9,193 nt of DNA from Candidatus Cloacimonadota bacterium (lineage in GTDB: Bacteria > Cloacimonadota > Cloacimonadia > Cloacimonadales > Cloacimonadaceae): assembly GCA_023230245.1 (NCBI GenBank), contig JALNXT010000035.1:1-9193 (forward strand). The letters are read 5' to 3'. Of the stretch, positions 1-6,909 are shown piece by piece. Positions within the stretch are counted from its first letter, which is position 1; every line of letters begins with the position of its first letter. Position numbers and translations under genes: made by a program. Below the pieces are notes generated by a model that did not search any database, had not been told where the DNA came from, and saw nothing but the letters and a program-made list of their open reading frames with translations.

Positions 1-870
1 ATCTGCCAAGCCATCGTTCATGGAAAAGCATTGTTGTCTGATGGTCAACAAATCTGCTGCCGAGCTTCTGAAAGTAGTGGCAAAGCTTTTAAAAGCAGCA
101 TTAAAGGCGGGAATGCCTGCGGTTTTTATGGCGGAACAGGTAGTAGTCCAATATTGCCATCCGGTATTTATCTCTCCCCCGGGTAAGTATGATTCCACAT
201 ATAGATTGGGAATCTGGGTTAGGATAGTATCCATATCCGCAGCAAAGAGTGGGATAATCTGCTCGTAAGGGAAGCCATTGGCATAGACCAAATCTGCGGA
301 AGCGATCACGTAATCTGTAAACGGATATATCTCTGTAAGCACCTCTATACCTTGCATGCTGCACGCATCAAGCAGCAGAAGATCCAGATGAGGCGCATTT
401 GTAAAAGCCTTGGCTAATTCACCATTAAACACGCTTATCAAGTTTTCGCTGCCGTCATCCGGACAAAGCCATTTGGGAATGTTTTCTTTATACCAACTGT
501 TCGCGTGCGACCAAATCACCAACATCTTCCTCTCCGCTGGATAAGCTTGAAAACCCCACTTGATAAAGCTGTTAAGCGTCTGATAATCGCCGCTGTCGAT
601 ACTCCCCATATTGGAGATAACTGGCGAGGTAATTTGGGGAGAGGCATCTTGCGCAATGCGGTAGCGTTTAGCCCCTTCCGGTAAATCTACTTGCACAATG
701 ATATTCAGATTCTCCGCCTGGGTCGCCATTTCCATGCTGTTTATATCTGCTATCGCATTTGTTGCCAGATTGTTATCTGCCGCCATATAGATAAGCACAG
801 TCCAAGATTCGGCGCCGAGTTTCCCCAGCGCCAAGATTGTTATTATCAGTGGCAATAGCCAATGTTTCAA
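1..870 (-). CDS. Secreted clostripain-family (C11) cysteine peptidase, C-terminus outside window
   Basis: This 290-codon open frame runs without a stop to the left edge, so the C-terminus is missing. I start it at TTG 870, because the first in-frame ATG already lies inside the conserved family motif. The N-terminus (KHWLLPLIITILALGKLGA) is a signal peptide, with likely cleavage near residue 20. Next comes the C11 hallmark WTVLIYMAADNNL (residues 23-35), followed by ADINSME. The putative catalytic dyad is His122 in WSHANSW and Cys170 in LLLLDACSMQGIEVLTE. Family knowledge: C11 enzymes (clostripain, PmC11) are His-Cys peptidases that usually cut after Arg or Lys and often self-process. Export to the periplasm or outside is inferred from the signal peptide. 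The usual family sequence has glycine after the catalytic histidine; here it is Ala-Asn. The start overlaps the butyrate-kinase stop (TTGA, 867-870), which implies translational coupling. The substrate is unknown. Confidence 0.86.
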   Translation of the reverse strand, partial: MKHWLLPLIITILALGKLGAESWTVLIYMAADNNLATNAIADINSMEMATQAENLNIIVQVDLPEGAKRYRIAQDASPQITSPVISNMGSIDSGDYQTLNSFIKWGFQAYPAERKMLVIWSHANSWYKENIPKWLCPDDGSENLISVFNGELAKAFTNAPHLDLLLLDACSMQGIEVLTEIYPFTDYVIASADLVYANGFPYEQIIPLFAADMDTILTQIPNLYVESYLPGGEINTGWQYWTTTCSAIKTAGIPAFNAAFKSFATTFRSSAADLLTIRQQCFSMNDGLAD

Positions 871-1946
871 TAGGGATAATCCAGTGCCTTTTCCAGTCCG
901 CTTAGCACACGCACACCACCCTGTGACAAAGCTTCCATTTCTTTCTCTCCGGGATACACATGCAAGGGAGCAATAAACTCCACCCGCTTGCGGATAACAT
1001 CTACTATCTGTTGGTTGTAAACCAAGCCTCCACTAAGGTAAATAGCATCAACTTTTCCATTGAGCACAGCGGCACAAGCACCAATTTCTTTGGCAACTTG
1101 ATAGCACATGGCGTCACGAATCAGCTTGGCATAATCATCACCCGCTTCAACTCGTTTTTCCACTTCAATGCCGCTATCGGTGCCAAGATAAGCCATTAAA
1201 CCACCAGCTTTGGTTAAATAAGTGCTTAGTTCTTTCTTGGTGTAATTCCCCGAATATGCCAAATCAAGCAAATCGCCAATCGGCAAAGCACCAGCTCGCT
1301 GAGGGGAAAAGGGTCCCATCCCCAATAGGGCGTTATTCACATCCACAATCCTGCCGTTTTTGATGGCAGCCACAGAAATACCACCACCCATGTGCACTCC
1401 AATTAAATTAGCCTGAGAAATGTCTTTGCCCAGTTCAGTAGCCAGTAAACGCCCAATATAGCGTATGTTTAGGGCGTGTAAAAGACTCTTGCGCTCAATT
1501 TCTGGAATACCGGAGATACGGGCAATTTCATCGAACTCATCCACCACCACGGGATCCACGATAAACGCTGGAATCCCCAAGGGATCGGCAATAGCTTTGG
1601 CAATGAACGCCCCAAGATTGGAAGCATGAATGCGTCCCCATAAACTTGGGTCTTTCAAATCCCGCAACATATTTTCGCTAATCTTCCAAGTGCCACCGCT
1701 AACCGGACGCACTAAACCGCCCCTCCCCACCACTGCATGCAGGCTTTGAGGCGTTACATTATGCTCTGCCATGGCTTCCATCACCAGTGTTTTACGGAAG
1801 TCATACTGTTCTATAATCCCGCCAAATTTGTCTAACTCAGCCGGATCGTGGCGCAGAGTTTTCTCGAAAAGAGGGGTTGTATCATCGAAAACTGCAATCT
1901 TAGTTGAGGTGGAACCGGGGTTTATCGCGAGCACACGATAGGTCAT
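867..1946 (-). CDS. buk: Butyrate kinase (or related branched-chain carboxylate kinase)
   Basis: The gene encodes 359 aa, the normal length for the butyrate kinase branch of the acetokinase/ASKHA family. These enzymes convert an acyl phosphate plus ADP to the carboxylate plus ATP in the cytoplasm, the last step of butyrate or branched-chain acid formation. Visible motifs are the N-terminal phosphate loop AINPGSTSTKIAVF (residues 7-20), VVGRGGLVRPVSGGTW (72-87), and the second signature GVHMGGGISVAAIKNGRIVD (183-202) followed by NNALLGMGPFSPQRAGALP. Near the end are AIYLSGGLVY and VYPGEKEMEALSQGGVRVL. The start at ATG 1946 is preceded by GGAGG and begins right before the conserved MTYRVLAINPGS; an in-frame ATG at 2000 adds an unconserved extension and is rejected. 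A phosphate acyltransferase (ptb) is the usual partner, but none lies upstream here, where 1.4 kb of repeats begins. Substrate chain length cannot be told from the sequence. Confidence 0.93.
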   Translation of the reverse strand: MTYRVLAINPGSTSTKIAVFDDTTPLFEKTLRHDPAELDKFGGIIEQYDFRKTLVMEAMAEHNVTPQSLHAVVGRGGLVRPVSGGTWKISENMLRDLKDPSLWGRIHASNLGAFIAKAIADPLGIPAFIVDPVVVDEFDEIARISGIPEIERKSLLHALNIRYIGRLLATELGKDISQANLIGVHMGGGISVAAIKNGRIVDVNNALLGMGPFSPQRAGALPIGDLLDLAYSGNYTKKELSTYLTKAGGLMAYLGTDSGIEVEKRVEAGDDYAKLIRDAMCYQVAKEIGACAAVLNGKVDAIYLSGGLVYNQQIVDVIRKRVEFIAPLHVYPGEKEMEALSQGGVRVLSGLEKALDYPY

Positions 1947-2044
1947 TTTTCCTCCATATAGGTGAATATTTACTTTTTTGCAGGCTCTAAAAATCGCCAA
2001 AAACTGTCAATAACTTTCCGCCCTGCGATGCACATATACTGCCT
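1947..2044 (-). promoter_or_regulatory. 5' leader of the kinase-peptidase unit with a possible -35 box
   Basis: On the minus strand TTGACA (2010 to 2005) matches a sigma-70 -35 box, but the hexamer 17 bp further on (GAGCCT) is a poor -10, so the promoter call is weak. A separate TATAAT on the minus strand (2154 to 2149), just after the inverted pyrimidine tract, is an alternative -10 without a clear -35. No further coding frame is credible here. Confidence 0.25.
1951..1955 (-). promoter_or_regulatory. Ribosome binding site of the butyrate kinase gene
   Basis: On the minus strand GGAGG (within TATATGGAGGAAAAATG) lies 4 nt before ATG 1946. It decides the start against the upstream in-frame ATG at 2000, which has no comparable site. 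Confidence 0.8.
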
Positions 2045-2130
2045 CCCTTGCGAGCATTGCCCTATCATTGCCCTATCAATGCCCTTATCATGGACAATGA
2101 GTGGGCATTGATAGGAGAATGCTTGCAGGG
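2045..2130. repeat. Long imperfect hairpin with a 13-bp perfect stem
   Basis: CCTATCAATGCCC (2072-2084) is the exact reverse complement of GGGCATTGATAGG (2103-2115), with an 18-nt loop. Outside this, CCCTTGCGAGCATT (2045-2058) pairs with AATGCTTGCAGGG (2118-2130) with one indel and one mismatch, giving a second stem level. The left arm also holds three near-identical 11-12 bp steps (TTGCCCTATCA, TTGCCCTATCA, ATGCCCTTATCA). It lies 100-185 bp before the kinase start. It could be an operator, an attenuator-like leader hairpin or a dispersed palindrome. There is no T-run typical of a terminator. Confidence 0.7.
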
Positions 2131-2157
2131 GTTAATGGAGACTGTAACATTATATTT

Positions 2158-2253
2158 CACAAAGAGTAAAAGGGAAAAAGAGAGGAAAGAAAGTGAGTTG
2201 TCCTGATAATAGTGGAAAAGTGGAAACCAGGATCGAAGATAGTATGATTTAAA
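2158..2253 (-). repeat. Inverted, degraded copy of the pyrimidine-tract element, facing the kinase gene
   Basis: Read on the minus strand this stretch gives AAATCAT, then TCGATCC and GGTT, then CAC, a run of CTTT/CTCT pyrimidines (2161-2196), and finally TTTTACTCTTTGTGAA. The order (3' half of the core, pyrimidine tract, start of the 5' half) is the same as in the single copy at 7134-7338, including TTTGTGAA instead of TTTGTTAA. The middle has diverged by substitutions and short insertions. It lies about 210 bp from the kinase start codon, in the same sense as that gene. Confidence 0.55.
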
Positions 2254-2255
2254 TG

Positions 2256-2353
2256 TCTATTTTCTCTCTTTTCCCTCTTTCCCTCTTTCTCTCTTTTCTC
2301 TCTTTTCTCTCTTTTCTCTCTTTTCTCTCTTTTTCTCTTTGACTCTTTTACTC
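2256..2353 (+). repeat. Polypyrimidine microsatellite tract leading into the repeat array
   Basis: Nearly every base from about 2261 to 2353 is C or T. The main unit is the 9-mer CTTTTCTCT, repeated several times, then CTCTTTGACTCTTTTACTCTTT. Its complement is a long polypurine strand. The opposite-sense tract at 2161-2196 can pair with it across a loop of about 65 nt. Confidence 0.9.
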
Positions 2354-3087
2354 TTTGTTAATAATTCGGTGCCTTCGGTGTTCTCGGCGGTAAAATAGAT
2401 CAGTGTAAATCATGTCGATCCAGTTATCAGTGTTCTATCACTTTTTCTCTCTTTTCTCTCTTTTTCTCTTTCACTCTTTTACTCTTTTACTCTTTTACTC
2501 TTTGTTAATAATTCGTTGCTTTCGGTGGTCTCGGTGGTAAAATAGATCAGTGTAAATCATGTCGATCCAGTTATCAGTGTTCTATCACTTTTTCCCTCTT
2601 TTCCCTCTTTTCCCTCTTTCACTCTTTTACTCTTTTACTCTTTGTTAATAATTCGGTGCCTTCGGTGTTCTCGGTGGTAAAATAGATCAGTGTAAATCAT
2701 CTCGATCCAGTTATCAGTGTTCTAACACTTTTACTCTCTTTTCTCTCTTTTGCCTCTTTTTACTCTTTTACTCTTTTACTCTTTTACTCTTTGTTAATAA
2801 TTCGTTGCTTTCGGTGGTCTCGGTGGTAAAATAGATCAGCCTAAATCATGTCGATCCAGTTATCAGTGTTCTATCACTTTTTCCCTCTTTTCCCTCTTTT
2901 CCCTCTTTTCCCTCTTTCACTCTTTTACTCTTTTACTCTTTGTTAATAATTCGGTGCCCTCGGTGGTCTCGGTGGTAAAATAGATCAGTGTAAATCATGT
3001 CGATCCAGTTATCAGTGTTCTATCACTTTTTCCCTCTTTCCCTCTTTCACTCTTTTACTCTTTGTTAATAATTCGGCACCCTTGGTT
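2354..3087 (+). repeat. Tandem array of five 88-bp cores plus a partial sixth, separated by pyrimidine tracts
   Basis: The cores lie at 2354-2441, 2501-2588, 2641-2728, 2790-2877 and 2939-3026, each exactly 88 bp, and a sixth starts at 3061 and fades after about 27 bp. Each begins TTTGTTAATAATTCG, contains three 9-bp steps of the type TTCGGTGNN ending in GGTAAA, then ATAGATCAGTGTAAATCAT, TCGATCCAGTTATCAGTG, and ends in CTATCAC or CTAACAC. ATCAGTGT occurs twice in each full core, except copy 4 where the first is ATCAGCCT. The tracts between cores are 59, 52, 61, 61 and 34 bp, made of 9-mers (CTCTCTTTT or CCCTCTTTT) and 8-mers (ACTCTTTT). Cores and tracts alternate between two subtypes. No open reading frame fits, and the spacers are low-complexity, unlike a CRISPR. 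Confidence 0.93.
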
Positions 3088-3327
3088 GTTAGCACTATAG
3101 GCGAGTGCTGTTACAATGTAAGTGCAAAGTCGCTTAGGCTGCCGCATTTTCTTCTTATACCACTATCCTTAGCAGCCTGGGTAACTACACGCAAGTGCTA
3201 ATGCGATTTTTCTTGACTTAGTTGTGGTAGTAATCAAAATATACACTATTATCTGCGGAAAATGTGCATTGTGTTGAAACTAAATAAACTAACTAAATAT
3301 GGAGTCTTCTTAAAGGAGTTATCTAAG
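3088..3327 (+). promoter_or_regulatory. Leader and possible promoter of the large surface-protein gene
   Basis: TTGACT (3213-3218) resembles a -35 box. The best A/T-rich candidate for a -10 is TATACA (3240-3245), but its 21-bp spacing is too long, so the call is tentative. Two small inverted repeats are visible: AGCACT (3091-3096) with AGTGCT (3104-3109), and AGGCTGC (3136-3142) with GCAGCCT (3172-3178). The short string TGCAAAGTC (3123-3131) recurs at 7303-7311 before the second surface-protein gene. Confidence 0.3.
3312..3318 (+). promoter_or_regulatory. Ribosome binding site of the large surface-protein gene
   Basis: AAAGGAG is followed by a 9-nt spacer and ATG 3328, and the next residues form a signal peptide. 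The stretch TTAAAGGAGTT, four bases, then AAGATGAAA closely matches the leader at 7545-7568, which supports this start over the in-frame ATG at 3262. Confidence 0.8.
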
Positions 3328-6300
3328 ATGAAAAGAATGAACATGCTAATGCTAATGTCGTTCGTCCTATTTTCTATTAACCTTCTACCGGCAGCGATCA
3401 CGGACTACTATCTTCCTCCCGTTGCTTCCGCAGGCACTTATTCTGCCATAACTGGTACCACCATAACCGGTGGTGATGATGTGCTCTCAGGTGCTTTGGA
3501 TATTGGCTTTACGTTTAATTATTGCGGCACTGCCTACACTCAGGTAAAAATGTCCAGCAACGGTTTGCTGGGTTTGGGGACAGTATCCACAGGCTTAGAT
3601 TATGTTAATTACTTGGCTTCCACAAGCATCAACCCTGTGATTGCTCCATTGTGGGATGATCTGTACACAGATTCCATGAAATATATTACGCAGGGGTCAG
3701 GCTCCAGCCACGTGTTTATAGCACAATGGAATAACTCCAGATGGAACTATTCTTCAACGCTTGGCCAAAACTTTCAGATTCGTCTTTATGAGGCCAGTGA
3801 TAAAATTGAACTAATCTATGGAGCTATGGTAGACCCTGCTTATCCATCTGCTTCGATAGGAATCAATTGTGCGCCCGGGGGTAGCGGTTGTTTTTACAGC
3901 ATTACTCCGGGTAATCCGATGCATTATTCCACTGCAAACGAAAACGCATCAGTAGACCACTCTCTTAGCTCCGGTACTACCTATACCTTTAACAGAAGTC
4001 CTTTTGCCGGTGGTATCGGCACAGAAGCTGATCCCTATTGTATCAACAATGCCTCCGAACTGAACCTCATCCGCAATTATCTGGGCAGCGCCAGTTCCCG
4101 CACCTATTTTAAGCTAACGAGTGATATTGATCTTACACTTTATGGCAACGCTTGGGTACCGATAGGGAATAGTAGTGCTTACTTTTATGGAGGTCTGGAC
4201 GGAAACAACCATACTATATCAAACATGCGCTACTCTAGTTATGGCTATTATCATGGTCTTTTCGGTGTTACTGGGGCAGGCAGTGTAATCAAGAATCTAG
4301 TACTTGCCAGCACCTGTTATATTTTGGGGGATGATGAAACAGGCTCTATAGCTGGACGCAATTCTGGTACGGTGCAGAACTGTAGCTCTGCGGCAACAGT
4401 TAATATAGGCAATGCACAACCTGGCGGAGGTTTGGTAGGTTTTAATACCGGAACGATTACCGGCAGCAGTTTCACTGGTAGCGTTAGCAGGTCTGGAGGC
4501 GGAGTTAATGCAAACAAATTAGGCGGCATTGCCGGCTACAATGAAACTGGAGCTATCGTCAATAATTGCACAGCCAGTGGAACCATATTCGGAAGCACCT
4601 GGAACGGCGGACTGGTGGGCTGGAATAATGGTACTATAAATAGTAGCTTCACCACCGGTAGTATAAGCTGCTACGGTAACTCCAATGGCGGACTCGTGGG
4701 GCAGAATCAGGGTTCCATTAATAACTGCTATTCAAGGGCAACTGTTGCCGGTAACAGTTATAATGGCGGATTAGTGGGATACCATGAGAGTGGTCCTATC
4801 ACCAATTGCTATTCTACAGGTACGGTTTCAGGAGGACAAAGAGGTGGCTTAACCGGTACTACTGGAGGAACTGTTACCAATTCCTATTGGGATATGCAGA
4901 CCAGCGGAATTGGCAGCTCTTATAGCGGAACAGGGAAAACAACTGCCGAAATGAAACTGCAATCCACCTTTACAGGTTGGGACTTTGTGGGTGAAACCAC
5001 CAATGGCACAAATGACTATTGGAGCATCTGGGCTAGTGATAATAATGGCTATCCCGATATGGCATGGAAATATGCCAACGATATTAGAAGCCCCATCTTG
5101 CTAACTCCCACCAATAATGCTTATGGGATAAACAAAGATAGCGTTACTATTACATGGTCTCCCAATCCAGTTGGATTAGCCACAGACCATTATACTATAT
5201 ATCTGATTAAAGATAATCCTGCTCAAATACTCAACACCGGCTATGCTAACCAGCATACTTACACCAATTACACTGGCACATCCTACAATCTGATAACAGA
5301 GGCAGGGCTTACCTTTAATTATGGAGAAAACTGGTATTGGACTGTAGTAGCTTATTCTGTTATTGGTGCCGCCAGCACTGCAGCAACAACCCAAAGTTTC
5401 CATATCCAGCGCGATCAGTTTGCCACCGAAAGCTTTGAAGCAGGATGTATTGATGGCACTACTAATATTTCGGAATGGACACAAGTTATAGAAGCACAAT
5501 CCAGCTCTTGGACAGCAAATTCCACTTACAATGCGGGAACTGTGGCACCCAGAACCGGCACTTTCGACGTCTATATGTATCATTCAGATGGAATGCCTGC
5601 AACATCCTGGTTATTCCGTCCTGTTACTTTAACAGAGGGTATGTCCTATGATATAGAGCTGTATGCACGGCAACAATTGTATTATAATAATCCAAACTAC
5701 GGCACTATCGGTATCTATTATGGCACTGCTGCCACAATTGCTGCCATGACCAATACCACTGTCGGGCAAACCGTGCTGGAGACAAGCGAATATCAACGCA
5801 TATCAGGTAGTTTTGTAGCCGCAAGCAGTGGGACATACTATCTGGGTATCAAGGGTTATCTTTGGGGCAGCACCAACTATCTCAGTTTGGATGATGTAAC
5901 CCTTAGCCTAACAGCCACTAATCCGGTAACTCTGAACTTGCCAGCTAATCAATCCACCTTCGTAAGTACACTGCCTACCTTAAGCTGGACAGCTCCAACC
6001 ACGGGAGCAGCTCCTAACGCCTATAAAATTTGTATCAGCACCGTGAATCCTCCTACGATTGCTGATTTAGTAACTGTCGTTAACGCACCAACTACCAGCT
6101 ATTCGTTTGTGCAACAGTTCATTTTGCAGCCAGCCACCAAGTATTATTGGTCAATTATAGTTGAGAGTGCTAATGGTACATCAACCAATAACGCTGTATA
6201 TTATTTTACCACGATGCCTTTGAACGCCATGATGGAAGGTTTTGAAGGGGGAACCATACCAGCCAATTGGACAATCGTGAATAATGATACAAATACTCAG

Positions 6301-6909
6301 ACTTGGGAAATAGTAGAATTTGGCAGTTATACCGGTTCATTTAATGCCAGTGCTGTGTCCGGGTATAGCAATGATGATATCTGGCTGATTACTCCTCCTC
6401 TGCTCGTGACCACCGCCCCTAATGACAACATCAACTTCTGGATGGGTTCGTTTCTTCAACAACCAGCCGAAAACTGGGAAGTACTGGTTTCCACTACCGA
6501 CACGCAAACTGCTTCTTTCACCATGATAGACAGCGGCACTTATACCATACATGGCTATACCTACAAAAGTTATAGTCTGGACAGCTATGGCGATGCTGTG
6601 GTTTACGTTGCTGTCCGGTACATTGGAGAAGGCTATGACTTCCACGTGGATGATTTTAGGGGTCCTCCAGTCTATACAGCCTCTGCAAATCTGGCAACTC
6701 CGACTGTAAGCATCAGCTCTTCCGGCAGCACTATCAGCTTGAATTGGCAAAGCGTTACCGGAGCAACAGAGTACCATGTATATAGCTCGGACAATTTGGT
6801 GAACTGGTCGACTTCGTTCACCACTGTCGCTGCGCCCAACCATACGCTAAGCATTAGTGCTGCAAGCAGTGGCAAGAAATTCTTCAAAGTAAAAGCCTAT
6901 GCTCCATAA
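3328..6909 (+). CDS. Secreted GLUG-repeat, FN3-like, cleaved-adhesin-like multidomain surface protein
   Basis: The gene encodes 1193 aa. Residues 1-23 are a signal peptide (MKRMNMLMLMSFVLFSINLLPA). Residues 25-220 form a beta-rich domain with MSSNGLLGLG and NPVIAPLWDDLY, a type seen in large secreted proteins of FCB bacteria. From residue 228, GIGTEADPYC leads into the GLUG region, with seven GLUG-like repeats at about 339-522 (for example GGLVGWNNGTINSSFTTGSI and GGLVGYHESGPITNCYSTGTV), probably a beta-helix. Then follow an FN3-like module (588-694), a jelly roll of the choice-of-anchor J/cleaved-adhesin type (698-862), FN3-like (865-963), a second jelly roll starting MMEGFEGGTIPANWT (969-1118) and a C-terminal FN3-like module ending KKFFKVKAYAP. 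A role in adhesion or polysaccharide/cell-surface binding is inferred from the modules. No catalytic motif, LPXTG motif or clear type IX sorting domain is visible. It probably stands alone, since the next gene has its own leader. Confidence 0.85.
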   Translation: MKRMNMLMLMSFVLFSINLLPAAITDYYLPPVASAGTYSAITGTTITGGDDVLSGALDIGFTFNYCGTAYTQVKMSSNGLLGLGTVSTGLDYVNYLASTSINPVIAPLWDDLYTDSMKYITQGSGSSHVFIAQWNNSRWNYSSTLGQNFQIRLYEASDKIELIYGAMVDPAYPSASIGINCAPGGSGCFYSITPGNPMHYSTANENASVDHSLSSGTTYTFNRSPFAGGIGTEADPYCINNASELNLIRNYLGSASSRTYFKLTSDIDLTLYGNAWVPIGNSSAYFYGGLDGNNHTISNMRYSSYGYYHGLFGVTGAGSVIKNLVLASTCYILGDDETGSIAGRNSGTVQNCSSAATVNIGNAQPGGGLVGFNTGTITGSSFTGSVSRSGGGVNANKLGGIAGYNETGAIVNNCTASGTIFGSTWNGGLVGWNNGTINSSFTTGSISCYGNSNGGLVGQNQGSINNCYSRATVAGNSYNGGLVGYHESGPITNCYSTGTVSGGQRGGLTGTTGGTVTNSYWDMQTSGIGSSYSGTGKTTAEMKLQSTFTGWDFVGETTNGTNDYWSIWASDNNGYPDMAWKYANDIRSPILLTPTNNAYGINKDSVTITWSPNPVGLATDHYTIYLIKDNPAQILNTGYANQHTYTNYTGTSYNLITEAGLTFNYGENWYWTVVAYSVIGAASTAATTQSFHIQRDQFATESFEAGCIDGTTNISEWTQVIEAQSSSWTANSTYNAGTVAPRTGTFDVYMYHSDGMPATSWLFRPVTLTEGMSYDIELYARQQLYYNNPNYGTIGIYYGTAATIAAMTNTTVGQTVLETSEYQRISGSFVAASSGTYYLGIKGYLWGSTNYLSLDDVTLSLTATNPVTLNLPANQSTFVSTLPTLSWTAPTTGAAPNAYKICISTVNPPTIADLVTVVNAPTTSYSFVQQFILQPATKYYWSIIVESANGTSTNNAVYYFTTMPLNAMMEGFEGGTIPANWTIVNNDTNTQTWEIVEFGSYTGSFNASAVSGYSNDDIWLITPPLLVTTAPNDNINFWMGSFLQQPAENWEVLVSTTDTQTASFTMIDSGTYTIHGYTYKSYSLDSYGDAVVYVAVRYIGEGYDFHVDDFRGPPVYTASANLATPTVSISSSGSTISLNWQSVTGATEYHVYSSDNLVNWSTSFTTVAAPNHTLSISAASSGKKFFKVKAYAP
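4012..4422 (+). repeat. Segment duplicated in the second surface-protein gene (8736-9145)
   Basis: This 411-bp stretch aligns with 8736-9145 (410 bp) without any gap except the single missing G. Within it, 4158-4206 and 8881-8929 match at 47 of 49 bases, clearly more than the surrounding parts. It encodes the entry to the GLUG region in both proteins, while the domains before it differ. Confidence 0.85.

Noticed and set aside
1947..2000. Start of the kinase at ATG 2000
   Set aside because: The added 18 residues are not part of the family N-terminus, and GGAGG stands directly before ATG 1946.
2354..3087. Regularly spaced repeats resembling a CRISPR array
   Set aside because: The repeats are 88 bp, too long, and the spacers are low-complexity pyrimidine tracts related to each other, not unique sequences. 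No cas gene is in view.
3262..3327. N-terminal extension of the large surface protein from ATG 3262
   Set aside because: The extension would place 22 charged or polar residues before the signal peptide, and the ribosome site AAAGGAG lies inside it, right before ATG 3328.
6337..6843. Long minus-strand frame of 168 codons inside the large surface gene
   Set aside because: It is antisense to a well-supported domain region, has no ribosome site and shows no recognisable fold; likewise the minus-strand frames at 4317-4529 and 5176-5583.
6688..6909. C-terminal type IX secretion sorting domain on the large protein
   Set aside because: The last 70 residues read as an FN3-like module ending FFKVKAYAP. 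The conserved motifs of known type IX sorting domains are not clearly visible, so export beyond the signal peptide is left open.
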